From Azospirillum sp. TSH100 (GTDB lineage: Bacteria > Pseudomonadota > Alphaproteobacteria > Azospirillales > Azospirillaceae): DNA of 64,000 bases. The notes beneath the pieces are model-generated. The model worked only from the letters and a program-made list of their open reading frames with translations. It was not told the DNA's origin and made no database searches. Of this stretch, positions 52,289 to 61,444 are shown piece after piece. The DNA is taken from positions 1-64,000 of the forward strand of contig NZ_CP039636.1 of the NCBI RefSeq assembly GCF_004923295.1. Direction: 5' to 3'. Position 1 is the first letter of the stretch; each line of letters starts with the position of its first letter. The position numbers and the translations under genes were made by a program.

Positions 52289-55254
52289 CAGTCGTCTCCC
52301 ACGGCAGTCTCTCCCATGGCGGTTGGCACCGGTTCAGGCACCGCCGGAACCTCCGGCTGGCGCGGTGCGGCGGCACGGTGGCCGCGCAGCGATTGGCGGG
52401 CCAGCGCGATCAGGATCAGGATGGTGGCGCCGACCACCAGGGCGAAGACGCCAATGTCGAACAGCAGGGCGCTCGCCACCGGGATCTTGCCCAGCACCGG
52501 TATCTGCGAATAAGCGAAATAGCTGGTGAGGAACGGCCGCCCCGCCACCCAGGCGCCCAACCCGGTACCGGCGGCCAGCAGCAGGCCGATGCCCATCCAG
52601 CGCATCGGCAGCACGCGCAGCCGCGTCTCCACCCACTGGATGCCGCCGAACATGTATTGCAGGATCATGGCGATGGCGACGGTCAGGCCCGCGGCGAAGC
52701 CGCCGCCCGGCAGGTCATGGCCACGCAGCAGCAGGAACAGCGCGACCAACAGGATCACCGGGAACAGCAGCCGCGCGATCAGCGACGGGATGAACAGCCA
52801 GTCGGCCACCGTGTCGCCGTCCTTGCGGTCGGGCCGCGAAGCGTCGAAGGCGCTCTGGTCACGCTGCTGTTCGGTGACGTCGACGCTGTCCGCCGCCGGC
52901 CGGAAGCGGCGCAGCAGCGCATAGGCGGTCATAGCCACCACCCCCAGTACGGCGATCTCGCCCATGGTGTCGAAGCCGCGGAAATCGACCAGGATGACAT
53001 TCACGACATTGGTGCCGCCACCGTCGCTATAGGCCAGTTCCAGGAAATGGCGGGCCAGCAGCTCGGGCGGGAAGCGTGTCATCACCCCGAAGGCGAGGCC
53101 CGCCATGCCGGCCCCGGCGGCGGCGGCGATGCCAAGGTCGCGCAGACGGCGGGTCAGGGTGACCACCTCCGCCCCACGGCTGCCGGGAATGTCCAGCCGT
53201 TTGGGCAGCCAGCGCAGGCCCAGCAGCAGCAGGATGGTGGTGACCACCTCCACCAGCAGCTGGGTCAAAGCGAGGTCGGGGGCGGAGAACCAGACAAAGG
53301 TCACGCAAACGACCAGCCCGGTTCCGCCCAGCAGGATCAGCGCCGCCAGCCGGTGGAACTTCGCCTGCCAGGCCGCACCCAACGCGCAGGCGGCCCCCAG
53401 CAGCCAGATCAGCGCCAGCACCGGATCAATGCCGGACGGCGCCAGATTGCCCGGCCCCACCCCGCGCAGCCACACCGTCCAGCCGGCGGCCAGCACGGCG
53501 GCGACCACCACCAGCCGCAGCTGCGGTTGCAGGCGGCGGGTGCCGAGCAGCCCCTCGGCGGTACGGGCAAGGCGCCAGGACAGGAAGACCATCGTCCGCT
53601 CGAACATCCGCCGCCCCTCCAGGCCGCGGATCAGTGGCGGCCCCTCGATCCCCTTGGCGAGATGGCTCTGCAGCAGCCGGTAGAGGATCAGCCCGGCGGC
53701 GAAGGCGGCCATGCTCATCAACAGCGGCAGATTGAAGCCGTGCCAGACCGCGAGACTGTAGTCCGGCGTCGCCGCACCCAGAGCGGCACGGGCGGCCATG
53801 TCGAGATAGGGGCCGACGGTGGCGGCCGGCAGGATGCCGATGACGATGCAGGCCAGCACCAGAACCTCGACCGGAAAGCGCATCCAGGCCGGCGGCTCGT
53901 GCGGCTTGTGCGGCAGGTCGACCGGGTCAGGCCCGAAGAAGGTGCCGTGGATGAAGCGCAGGGAATAGGCGACGCTGAAGGCGCTCGCCACCATCGCGGC
54001 AACCGGCAGAACGTCGAAGAAGACCGGCAGCGGATCCTTGGCGGAGAGAGCCTCGGCGAAGAACATCTCCTTCGACAGGAAGCCATTGAGCAGAGGCACG
54101 CCCGCCATGGCACCGGCGGCGATCAGGGCCAAGCGGGCGGTGAAGGGCATGAAGCGGTTCAGGCCCGACAGCCGCCGGATGTCGCGCGTCCCCGTCTCAT
54201 GGTCGATGATGCCGGCGGCCATGAACAGCGAGGCCTTGAAGGTCGCGTGATTGATGACGTGGAAGATCGCCGCCACCATCGCCAGCTCGCTATTCAAGCC
54301 AAGCAGCAGGGTGATGAGGCCGAGATGGCTGATGGTGGAATAGGCCAGCAGCCCCTTCAGGTCATGCTGGAAGATGGCGATGTAGGCGCCGAGCAGCAGC
54401 GTGGCGAGGCCCGCCGAACCGACGATCCAGAACCATGCCTCGCTGCCCGCCAGCACCGGCCACAGCCGCGCCATCAGGAAGATGCCCGCCTTCACCAGCG
54501 TCGCCGAATGCAGATAGGCCGACACCGGGGTCGGCGCCGCCATTGCATGGGGCAGCCAGAAATGGAAGGGGAACTGGGCGCTCTTGGTCAACGCGCCGAG
54601 CAGGATCAGCACCAGGGCCGGCAGATAGAGAGGATGCGACCGGATGCGGTCGCCAGCCGCCAGCACGGCGTCCAGATCGTAGCTGCCGACGATGTGGCCG
54701 AGGATCAGCACGCCAGCGAACAGGCAGAGCCCGCCGGTCGCCGTGACCGTCAGTGCCATCCGCGCGCCGTCGCGGGCGGCGGCGGTGTGGTGCCAATAAC
54801 CGATCAGCAGGAAGGAGAAGAGGCTGGTCAGTTCCCAGAAGAAGGCGATCTGGATCAGGTTGCCCGACAGCACCACCCCGGTCATCGACCCCATGAAGGC
54901 CAGCAGGAAGGCGAAGAAGCGCGGCACCGGATCCTCGGCCGCCATGTAGTAGCGGGCATAGACCACCACCAGCACGCCCACCCCGAACACCAACCCGGCG
55001 AAGAGCCAGGCGAAGCCGTCCATCCGCAAGGAGAAATCCAGCCCCAGCGACGGCATCCAGCCGACGGAATGACGCAGCACGCCACCCGCCGAGACCGTCG
55101 GATAAGCCGCCCACACCATCGCCAGCCCGATCAGCGTCACGCCTCCGGCCAGATACGCCGCTGCGTTTCGCGCATGCGTGGGCAGCAGGCCGGCGGCGGC
55201 CGCACCGGCAAACGGCAGAAGGAGAGCGATCAGGAGCGGGAGTGCGTCGGGCAT
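52288..55254 (-). CDS. mnhA: Na+/H+ antiporter subunits A and B fused (MnhAB/PhaAB)
   Basis: This 988-residue protein combines the large NuoL-like MnhA with MnhB, as in the rhizobial PhaAB. The N-terminal part has the antiporter core (FFWELTSLFSFLLIGYW, TKSAQFPFHFWLPHAMAAPTPVSAYLHSATLVKAGIF, LLAYSTISHLGLITLLLGL). Residues about 600-770 form the MnhA C-terminal domain (ALTQLLVEVVTTILLLLGLRWLPKR, VDFRGFDTMGEIAVLGVVAMTA). From about 800, SLIARLLFPVILLVALFLLLRGHDLPGGGFAAGL is MnhB. It exports Na+ or K+ against protons together with subunits C to G. Confidence 0.94.
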   Translation of the reverse strand: MPDALPLLIALLLPFAGAAAAGLLPTHARNAAAYLAGGVTLIGLAMVWAAYPTVSAGGVLRHSVGWMPSLGLDFSLRMDGFAWLFAGLVFGVGVLVVVYARYYMAAEDPVPRFFAFLLAFMGSMTGVVLSGNLIQIAFFWELTSLFSFLLIGYWHHTAAARDGARMALTVTATGGLCLFAGVLILGHIVGSYDLDAVLAAGDRIRSHPLYLPALVLILLGALTKSAQFPFHFWLPHAMAAPTPVSAYLHSATLVKAGIFLMARLWPVLAGSEAWFWIVGSAGLATLLLGAYIAIFQHDLKGLLAYSTISHLGLITLLLGLNSELAMVAAIFHVINHATFKASLFMAAGIIDHETGTRDIRRLSGLNRFMPFTARLALIAAGAMAGVPLLNGFLSKEMFFAEALSAKDPLPVFFDVLPVAAMVASAFSVAYSLRFIHGTFFGPDPVDLPHKPHEPPAWMRFPVEVLVLACIVIGILPAATVGPYLDMAARAALGAATPDYSLAVWHGFNLPLLMSMAAFAAGLILYRLLQSHLAKGIEGPPLIRGLEGRRMFERTMVFLSWRLARTAEGLLGTRRLQPQLRLVVVAAVLAAGWTVWLRGVGPGNLAPSGIDPVLALIWLLGAACALGAAWQAKFHRLAALILLGGTGLVVCVTFVWFSAPDLALTQLLVEVVTTILLLLGLRWLPKRLDIPGSRGAEVVTLTRRLRDLGIAAAAGAGMAGLAFGVMTRFPPELLARHFLELAYSDGGGTNVVNVILVDFRGFDTMGEIAVLGVVAMTAYALLRRFRPAADSVDVTEQQRDQSAFDASRPDRKDGDTVADWLFIPSLIARLLFPVILLVALFLLLRGHDLPGGGFAAGLTVAIAMILQYMFGGIQWVETRLRVLPMRWMGIGLLLAAGTGLGAWVAGRPFLTSYFAYSQIPVLGKIPVASALLFDIGVFALVVGATILILIALARQSLRGHRAAAPRQPEVPAVPEPVPTAMGETAVGDD

Positions 55255-55305
55255 GGAATCCTACGGTCGGCTGGCGGCAGACTGGAGCGGCGGCGATGGA
55301 CGGGG

Positions 55306-55803
55306 TTAGAAGCCTGGCGTCGCATCGTTGCTGTCCTGGCCGTCTTCATCCTGGGCAACGGCCTGGAGGACGATCTGTGCTGCGTCGTCGGGCGTCTTCG
55401 CCCCGCGCAGCCGGCGCAGCGACTGCGGATCGCGCAGCGCCCCGCAGATTTCCGCCATCGCCGCCAGCAGCCCCTTCCGGTTCGATGCCGGCCACAGCGC
55501 CAGGAAGACGAGGTCGACCGGCTCATCGTCGCGCGCGTCGAAGTCGACCGAGCGCTGGAGACGGGCGAAGAGCACGACCGGAGCCGCCAGATCGGCAAGC
55601 TCCGTATGGGGAAGCGCCACGCCCCGGCCGAGCGCGGTGGAGCCGATCTTCTCCCGCGCCTGCAAGGCCTCGAGGATCTCCGGCGCTGGCCGGCCGCTGC
55701 GTTCGGCCGCCTCAGCCGCCAACTGGTCGAGCAGCGACGCCTTGTTCCCGGCGACGGCATCGAGGATGACGTCTGTCGCGGAAAAGTAATCAGTGATGGT
55801 CAT
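55306..55803 (-). CDS. PTS IIA-type (PtsN-like) protein
   Basis: This is a 165-residue domain of the fructose/nitrogen PTS IIA class. The phosphorylatable His66 is in GRGVALPHTELADL. LVFLALWPASNRKGLLAAMAEICGAL completes the fold. ATG 55803 overlaps the stress-protein gene by 14 bases and has GGAGAA upstream. The mnhAB start lies 51 bases further on. PtsN-type proteins control K+ homeostasis in other proteobacteria, so a link to the antiporter operon is reasonable, though it is inference. Confidence 0.87.
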   Translation of the reverse strand: MTITDYFSATDVILDAVAGNKASLLDQLAAEAAERSGRPAPEILEALQAREKIGSTALGRGVALPHTELADLAAPVVLFARLQRSVDFDARDDEPVDLVFLALWPASNRKGLLAAMAEICGALRDPQSLRRLRGAKTPDDAAQIVLQAVAQDEDGQDSNDATPGF

Positions 55804-56704
55804 CCGGTTCTCCATTGGGGCCATCTGGGTCGGGACGGCAGGATCCGGCGGACGATGGGGACGCCGGCGACCGGCCGGCCTCCAGAGCCACGCCGCCGAT
55901 CAGCACGTCGCAGGGCAGCGCGTCGATCACCTCCGACGCCGTGCTGCCCAGCAGAGCGCGCGAAACACCGCTGCGCCGGGCAGAGCCCATTGCGACCAGA
56001 TCATACGATCCCTGCCGTGCGAGCTGGACGATACGCCGGGTCGGGGAGCCAGGGAGGAGGATCGTACCCACCTCTGGTGCATCCGGCGGCCCATCCCCCC
56101 AGAGTCCCAGCACTGTCCGGAAGTCGTGCTCGACCTGTGCCTTGTCCAGTGCCGATGTTTCCGGCAGGTCGGCGACATGCAAAAGGTGGAGACATCCTTC
56201 CGCCATCAGCATCCGCGCGCCCTCCACCGACGGCTGGGACCGTTCGGAGAAATCGACCGGCACCAGCGCCCGCCGATAGGGCTGGAGCGGCTTGTCGCGC
56301 ACGATCAGCATCGGCGTCCCGTCGGCGATCGCGATGCGCTCGACGGTAGAGGCCAGGAACAGGTCGGCCACCCGGTCGCGCTGGTGCAAGCCCACCACCA
56401 GAAGGTCGGGCCGCCACAGCCCGGCATAACCGGCAACCCGGTGTTCCACCGCATCGCCACGCACCGCGACCGCCTGCGCCCGGATGCCGTCCCCGCCCCT
56501 CGCGGCCTGGATGCGGAGTTGCAGTTCGCTTTCGATATGGTGCAGCGGCAGGCAACCATAGCGCCCGCCGTTGCCGTCAATGATATGCAGCGCCGTCAGC
56601 TCCGCGTCGAACCACTGGGCGAGCTGGACGGCGCGCTCCAGGGCGCGGTCCGATTTCGGCTCCAGGTCGGTTGCCAGCAGAATGCGCTTTAGGCTTGCCA
56701 TCAT
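55790..56704 (-). CDS. Universal stress protein with two UspA domains
   Basis: This 304-residue protein holds two UspA repeats. The first begins LKRILLATDLEPKSDRALERAVQLA with DLLVVGLHQRD. The second begins YRRALVPVDFSERSQPSVEGA and ends YDLVAMGSARRSGVSRALLGSTASEVIDALPCDVLI, which includes the G-2x-G-9x-G(S/T) ATP loop. The C-terminus is a low-complexity tail that overlaps the PTS-IIA start. It heads the minus-strand operon that leads into the Mrp antiporter genes. Confidence 0.92.
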   Translation of the reverse strand: MMASLKRILLATDLEPKSDRALERAVQLAQWFDAELTALHIIDGNGGRYGCLPLHHIESELQLRIQAARGGDGIRAQAVAVRGDAVEHRVAGYAGLWRPDLLVVGLHQRDRVADLFLASTVERIAIADGTPMLIVRDKPLQPYRRALVPVDFSERSQPSVEGARMLMAEGCLHLLHVADLPETSALDKAQVEHDFRTVLGLWGDGPPDAPEVGTILLPGSPTRRIVQLARQGSYDLVAMGSARRSGVSRALLGSTASEVIDALPCDVLIGGVALEAGRSPASPSSAGSCRPDPDGPNGEPDDHH

Positions 56705-56934
56705 GACAGTCCCGTATTGTGAGGTCTCCGGTCATCTGTTCCGGCGCGGTCCTTCTCCTGCCGAAAATCACTCCGCAGGAAACACCTCAATGATTGGAGT
56801 TCGGCCGCAGTCTGTCCATGCCGGGAAATACGGACCTGAAAAGCCCATGCACCGCATTGCAGGCTATCCGTAGTAATATGGGACCAGCGATTTCACCTGA
56901 TGCAGTCGGAGCAGGTTGGCGTTACCATCACGCC

Positions 56935-58569
56935 ATGTCGCAGATTGCCCACCGACGATGGATGTTCATTCCGGCCTATCTGGCCGCCCACATGTTCCTG
57001 GATTGGATCAGCTTCATCCATGCGGTTTCCCCCATCAACATCACGCCGTGGAACCCACCGGCCGGGCTGATGATGGGCATGTCGGTGCTGCTCGGCATCC
57101 GCGCCGTGCCGCTGATCTGGCTGGCCCTGATGGCAGCCGACCTGATCGTCCGCGATCTGCCGGTCGCGCTGTGGACGCCGCTTGTGGCGAACGGAGTCGC
57201 CGCCGTCGGCTATGGGGGGGCGGGCGGGCTGCTGCGCCGTGCGATCGATCCCGGGCTGTCGCGTCTGCGCGACATTGTCCTGCTGCTGGGCGGTAGCGCG
57301 GCGGCGGTGCTGGGCATCGGGCTGTGCTTCATCGCTCTCCACACCGCGGCCGGACTGTTCGAGTGGAGAAATTTTCCGGAGGTGCTACTGCGCTACTGGA
57401 CGGGCGAAGTCATCGGCATCGCCGTTCTGACACCGATGGTACTGATCGGCCGGCACATGCCGGCGCTCCGCCGTTCCTGGCGCGGAGCCGCAGAAGCCCT
57501 GGTCTGGGGGGCATTGATCGGCTTCACCCTGTGGCTCGATTTCGGCCCGCTCGCCTCCTCACAGTACGAGCATTTCTACCTGTTGTTCCTGCCGGCGATC
57601 GGAATCGCCGTGCGGCATGGGCTGGGCGGCGCGGTGCTGGCGTCGGTCGCCACGCAGATTGGGCTGATCGCCGCCATCCAGGCGACCGGCGTCGACACCG
57701 CGCGGATGGCGCATTTCCAGTTGCTGATGCTGACGCTGGCGGTAACCATCCTGCCGCTGGGCGCCGTGGTCAGCGAACGCCGCCGGGCAGAGGACCGGCT
57801 GCGGATGCGGCAGTCCGACCTCGCCCATGCCTCTCGCCTGATCGAAGCCGGCGAAATGGCGGCCGCGCTGGCCCATGAACTGAACCAGCCGCTGGCGGCG
57901 GCGATGGGGTATGCCCGCGCCGCCCGCAAGGTGGCGCGCATCGAAGGTGCCTCTCCCCGCCTGACCGAAATTCTCGACAAGACCGTCACCCAGGCCGAGC
58001 GGGCGGACCGCGTCATCCGCAGCCTGCGCGATTTCGTGCGCAAGGGCGCCAGCGACCGAACCCCCTTGCCGGTCCCAACGCTGATTGCCGATTGCCTGAC
58101 GCTGGCCGGACCGCTCGCCAGCCGCCATGCGGTGGAGATCGCCACCGAGATCGACCCTGCCTTGCCGCCCATTGACGGCAATGCGGTGCAATTGCAGCAG
58201 GCCATTCTCAACCTCGTCCGCAATGCCGCCGAAGCGATGGGCGACGGCGCGACCGGCGCTGCGCCCGTCCAGCCGACTTCCGACCGGCGCCGGATCGTCC
58301 TTTTCGCCGGCGCCGCGCCCCAGCCCGGCTTCGTCGCCATCGGCGTGCGCGACAGCGGCCCCGGCCTTGCCGAGGTGGTGGAACGGAACCTGTTCGCCCC
58401 CTTCGTCACCACCAAGCCGACCGGCATGGGGCTTGGACTGTCCATCGTCCGCACCATCGTCGAGGGTCATGGCGGCAGCCTGACCGCGCGCAGCGGAACG
58501 GACGGCGGAACCGTGTTCCAGTTCACCATCCCCGTCCATACGACGGACAAAGACGGAGAGCCCGCATGA
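56935..58569 (+). CDS. Membrane histidine kinase with MASE1-like sensor domain
   Basis: This is a 544-residue kinase. Residues 10-280 form about eight hydrophobic helices with the MASE1-type NITPWNPPAGLMMGMS motif. The dimerisation box GEMAAALAHELNQPLAAAMG carries His314. The ATPase part has the N box LNLVRNAAEAM, G1 RDSGPGLAEVV and G2 GMGLGLSIV. ATG 56935 was taken as start; upstream codons remain open to 56794 but look non-coding, and no strong SD is seen. It overlaps its response regulator by four bases and is divergent from the usp/PTS/antiporter operon. Confidence 0.9.
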   Translation: MSQIAHRRWMFIPAYLAAHMFLDWISFIHAVSPINITPWNPPAGLMMGMSVLLGIRAVPLIWLALMAADLIVRDLPVALWTPLVANGVAAVGYGGAGGLLRRAIDPGLSRLRDIVLLLGGSAAAVLGIGLCFIALHTAAGLFEWRNFPEVLLRYWTGEVIGIAVLTPMVLIGRHMPALRRSWRGAAEALVWGALIGFTLWLDFGPLASSQYEHFYLLFLPAIGIAVRHGLGGAVLASVATQIGLIAAIQATGVDTARMAHFQLLMLTLAVTILPLGAVVSERRRAEDRLRMRQSDLAHASRLIEAGEMAAALAHELNQPLAAAMGYARAARKVARIEGASPRLTEILDKTVTQAERADRVIRSLRDFVRKGASDRTPLPVPTLIADCLTLAGPLASRHAVEIATEIDPALPPIDGNAVQLQQAILNLVRNAAEAMGDGATGAAPVQPTSDRRRIVLFAGAAPQPGFVAIGVRDSGPGLAEVVERNLFAPFVTTKPTGMGLGLSIVRTIVEGHGGSLTARSGTDGGTVFQFTIPVHTTDKDGEPA

Positions 58570-59195
58570 CGACCGAGACGCCCGACGCCCCCATTGCTTT
58601 CGTGGTGGATGACGACGAGGCCGTGCGCGACGCCCTGGCGCTCCACCTCGATCTGGCCGGGCTGGCCGTGCGCTGCTGCGCATCGGCATCCGAGTTCCTG
58701 GAGACGGCCTCCCCCGACCAGCCCGGTTGCGCCATTCTCGACATCCGCATGCCGGGCATGGACGGGCTGGATTTGCAACAGGAGATGATCCGGCGCGGCC
58801 TGACCCTTCCAGTGATCGTCATCACCGGCCATGGCGACGTCACCGCCGCAGTGCGGGCCTTCCGGGCCGGGGCAGTGGATTTCCTGCAAAAGCCGTTCGA
58901 CGAGGATCTGCTGATCGAGCGGGTGCAGGAGGCGTTCGAGCGTGACCTCGCGGCGCGTAGCGCCGATGCGGAGATCGGCGACATCCGCCGCCGCATCGCC
59001 CTGCTCAGCCCGCGCGAACTGGAGGTGATGGAAATGGTCGCCCAGGGCTTGCCCAACAAGACGATCGCCAGCCGCCTCGCCATCGGCATCCGAACGGTCG
59101 AAACCCATCGCGCCCGCGTTCTGGAAAAGATGGAGGCACGCAACGCCCCGGAGCTGGCGCTGATGCGGACGAAGCTGGGCGATCGGCTGGAGTGA
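58566..59195 (+). CDS. FixJ/NarL-type response regulator
   Basis: This 209-residue regulator has a receiver domain with FVVDDDEAVRDAL, phosphoacceptor Asp59 in CAILDIRMPGMDG, the switch residue in VIVITGHGDVTAAV and Lys in FLQKPFDEDLL. A LuxR-type helix-turn-helix follows (LSPRELEVMEMVAQGLPNKTIASRLAIGIRTVETHRARV). It is coupled to the kinase by an ATGA overlap. The target is probably its own or the divergent stress/antiporter operon, which is inference. Confidence 0.94.
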   Translation: MTTETPDAPIAFVVDDDEAVRDALALHLDLAGLAVRCCASASEFLETASPDQPGCAILDIRMPGMDGLDLQQEMIRRGLTLPVIVITGHGDVTAAVRAFRAGAVDFLQKPFDEDLLIERVQEAFERDLAARSADAEIGDIRRRIALLSPRELEVMEMVAQGLPNKTIASRLAIGIRTVETHRARVLEKMEARNAPELALMRTKLGDRLE

Positions 59196-59219
59196 GCGCT
59201 CGCTCGGCGGCGGCCATGT

Positions 59220-59969
59220 TCAAAGGGTGAACAGCATCGCCCCCGGCGTGCGATCGATGAGGGCGGGCAGCCGCCACTCGAAGCCGATCGACTTCCAGAA
59301 GCGTGCTGGACGCTCGACGACCACAAGGTCGCCTCCGGCTTCGAGAATGGCGGCGATCCGCGCATCGGTGGTCCGCCGCGCCGCCGAGACACGGACCGGG
59401 CATTGGCAGTCCAGCCACCGCAGCCACCCGTCCACCCGATCCGGATCGGCCGGCCTGTCGAGGATCAGGTGAAGCGATGCCATGGTCGGGAAAAGCCGCC
59501 GGGCAAGGTTGAAGGCTGTTAGGTCGCGGGGCGGTCCGTCCGCCAGAATGGTTACGTTGCGGCCCAGGCGGTCGGCCGTCTCGGCCGGAGCCACCAGAAC
59601 CGCCTTGAACCGCCGCGCCTCGGCATTCCAAATCGGTGATTGGTGGGACGGCGGCCTGCCGACCAGCAGCAGATCGAACGTCCCGGCCGGCTGGTCCCGC
59701 CTCAAGTCAATCGATCCACTACCGGGGAACCGTGCCGCAAGGTCTCGCACCCGAACTGCGGCGGCACGCAACAGGGATCCCTCGTCACGGTCCCGTTTGA
59801 AGACGTGCCAATCCATCAGGCCATACGCCCACGGTCCGGCCCCAGGACCCCGGTTCAATGGGCCGACCGTGACGGTGACTCTCCGGTTCATCGACAGCAG
59901 CCAGCCACAGGCCAGCACCGGCTCCCAATCGCCACCCAACGCGGCAAATACCGTGGTGCCGGCATGCAT
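59220..59969 (-). CDS. Uncharacterised Usp-like protein downstream of sdaA
   Basis: This 249-residue protein is not assigned to a family. HAGTTVFAALGGDWEPVLACGWLL at the start, TFDLLLVGRPPSHQSP in the middle and RIAAILEAGGDLVVVERPARFW near the end suggest two alpha/beta repeats of the universal-stress/rossmann-like type, but the ATP loop of Usp is absent. ATG 59969 gives the compact protein. It lies 26 bases after sdaA on the same strand and converges on the response regulator gene, so it is likely the last gene of the sox-glyA-sdaA unit. Confidence 0.65.
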   Translation of the reverse strand: MHAGTTVFAALGGDWEPVLACGWLLSMNRRVTVTVGPLNRGPGAGPWAYGLMDWHVFKRDRDEGSLLRAAAVRVRDLAARFPGSGSIDLRRDQPAGTFDLLLVGRPPSHQSPIWNAEARRFKAVLVAPAETADRLGRNVTILADGPPRDLTAFNLARRLFPTMASLHLILDRPADPDRVDGWLRWLDCQCPVRVSAARRTTDARIAAILEAGGDLVVVERPARFWKSIGFEWRLPALIDRTPGAMLFTL

Positions 59970-59995
59970 CGGGTCTAACTCGGCTGAATGGGGAG

Positions 59996-61378
59996 TCAGC
60001 ACTCCGGCAGATTCACCGCGAGCCCGCCCAGGCTGGTCTCCTTGAACTTGGTGCTCATTTCCTCGCCGGTCTGCCGCATCGCCTGGATGCAGTTGTCGAG
60101 CGGCATGAAGTGCTGACCGTCGCCGCGCAGCGCCAGTGAGGCAGCTGCCACCGCCTTGGTGGCGCCAATGGCGTTGCGCTCGATGCAGGGCACCTGGACC
60201 AGGCCGGCGACGGGATCGCAGGTCATGCCAAGGTGATGCTCCAGCGCAATCTCCGCCGCATTCTCCACTTGCTCCGGCGTTCCGCCCAGCACGGCGCACA
60301 GCCCCGCCGCGGCCATGGCGGCGGCCGACCCGACCTCGCCCTGGCACCCGGCCTCGGCCCCGGAAATCGAGGCGTTGTGCTTGATGAGTCCGCCGATGGC
60401 CGCGGCGGTCAGCAGGAAATCGGCGACCTTCGCCGGTTCCGCCCCGGCGCAATGGTCGAGGTAATAGCGGATCACCGCCGGCACGACGCCCGCCGCCCCA
60501 TTGGTCGGCGCGGTCACCACCTTGCCACCTGCCGCATTCTCCTCGTTGACCGCCATCGCGTAGATTGCCAGCCAATCGGAGGCGACATGCGGCAGGCTGG
60601 AATTCACCCCGCGCTCGCGCAAGAGTTGCTGATGGATGGCCTTGGCCCGCCGTTTCACCTTCAGGCTGCCGGGCAGCTGGCCGTCCAGGCTGAGGCCGCG
60701 TTCGATGCAGCTGTTCATCGCCGCCCAGATGTCGTCGAGCTTCCGGTCCACCTCGGCGGCGGAGCGGACGACGATCTCGTTGGCCCGCTTCATCTCGGCG
60801 ATCGACGAACCGCTGTCCCGCGCCATCCGCAACATCGCCGCGGCGTTGTGGAAGGGATAGGGCCAGCCGACGCACTCGGTCTCGAAGGCTGCCGGCGGGG
60901 CCTCGCGCTCCGCCGCCGTGACGACGAAGCCGCCACCGATGGAGTAGAAGATTTCCGACAGGACCACCCTGCCGGCTTGGTCCAAAGCCTGGAAAACCAG
61001 TCCGTTGGCATGGCCGGGCAGCGGCGGCCCGAAGTCGAAGACCAGATCGGTTTCCGGATCGAAGTCGAGCGCCGGGAGGCCGGCGGGGTGTAGCCTCCGC
61101 GTCCGCCAAAGTGCTGCGATGCGCTCCTCTGCTTCATCGACGTCGAGGTTGTCCGGCCGGTAGTCGAGAAGACCGAGTAGCACGGCACGGTCCGTCGCAT
61201 GACCCTTGCCGGTGAAAGCGAGCGAGCCGTGCAGCCGCACCAGGAGCGCTGCGGGCGCCGCGTCCACCTGCGCCCGCAGCATGTCCAGGAACCGCACCGC
61301 CGCGGTCATCGGGCCCATCGTGTGTGACGAGGACGGGCCGATGCCGATCTTGAACACATCGAAAACGCTGAGAAACAT
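59996..61378 (-). CDS. sdaA: L-serine ammonia-lyase, iron-sulfur type
   Basis: This 460-residue single-chain L-serine dehydratase converts serine to pyruvate and ammonia. The N-terminal domain begins [21 protein letters not shown]. The C-terminal catalytic domain has [44 protein letters not shown] and the last residue Cys in VNLPEC, which together supply the [4Fe-4S] Cys ligands. It is positioned behind glyA, so it drains the serine formed from sarcosine-derived glycine. A possible ATG at 61378 starts the protein at MFLSVFDV. Confidence 0.95.
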   Translation of the reverse strand: MFLSVFDVFKIGIGPSSSHTMGPMTAAVRFLDMLRAQVDAAPAALLVRLHGSLAFTGKGHATDRAVLLGLLDYRPDNLDVDEAEERIAALWRTRRLHPAGLPALDFDPETDLVFDFGPPLPGHANGLVFQALDQAGRVVLSEIFYSIGGGFVVTAAEREAPPAAFETECVGWPYPFHNAAAMLRMARDSGSSIAEMKRANEIVVRSAAEVDRKLDDIWAAMNSCIERGLSLDGQLPGSLKVKRRAKAIHQQLLRERGVNSSLPHVASDWLAIYAMAVNEENAAGGKVVTAPTNGAAGVVPAVIRYYLDHCAGAEPAKVADFLLTAAAIGGLIKHNASISGAEAGCQGEVGSAAAMAAAGLCAVLGGTPEQVENAAEIALEHHLGMTCDPVAGLVQVPCIERNAIGATKAVAAASLALRGDGQHFMPLDNCIQAMRQTGEEMSTKFKETSLGGLAVNLPEC

Positions 61379-61444
61379 CGGGCGCCTCGTCAGGTCAAAA
61401 CAGTTGGCCTTTTAAGCAAAATTTCCCAGCGGCGCGAGACCCTA

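Noticed and set aside
52378..56349. A 1323-codon open frame on the plus strand
   Set aside because: It runs antisense to mnhAB, the PTS-IIA gene and the stress-protein gene and is rich in Gln, His and Arg, the usual shadow of GC-rich genes.
59220..61109. A 629-codon minus-strand frame across sdaA
   Set aside because: Its first part is sdaA read in the wrong frame. Only the part from ATG 59969 is kept as a separate gene.
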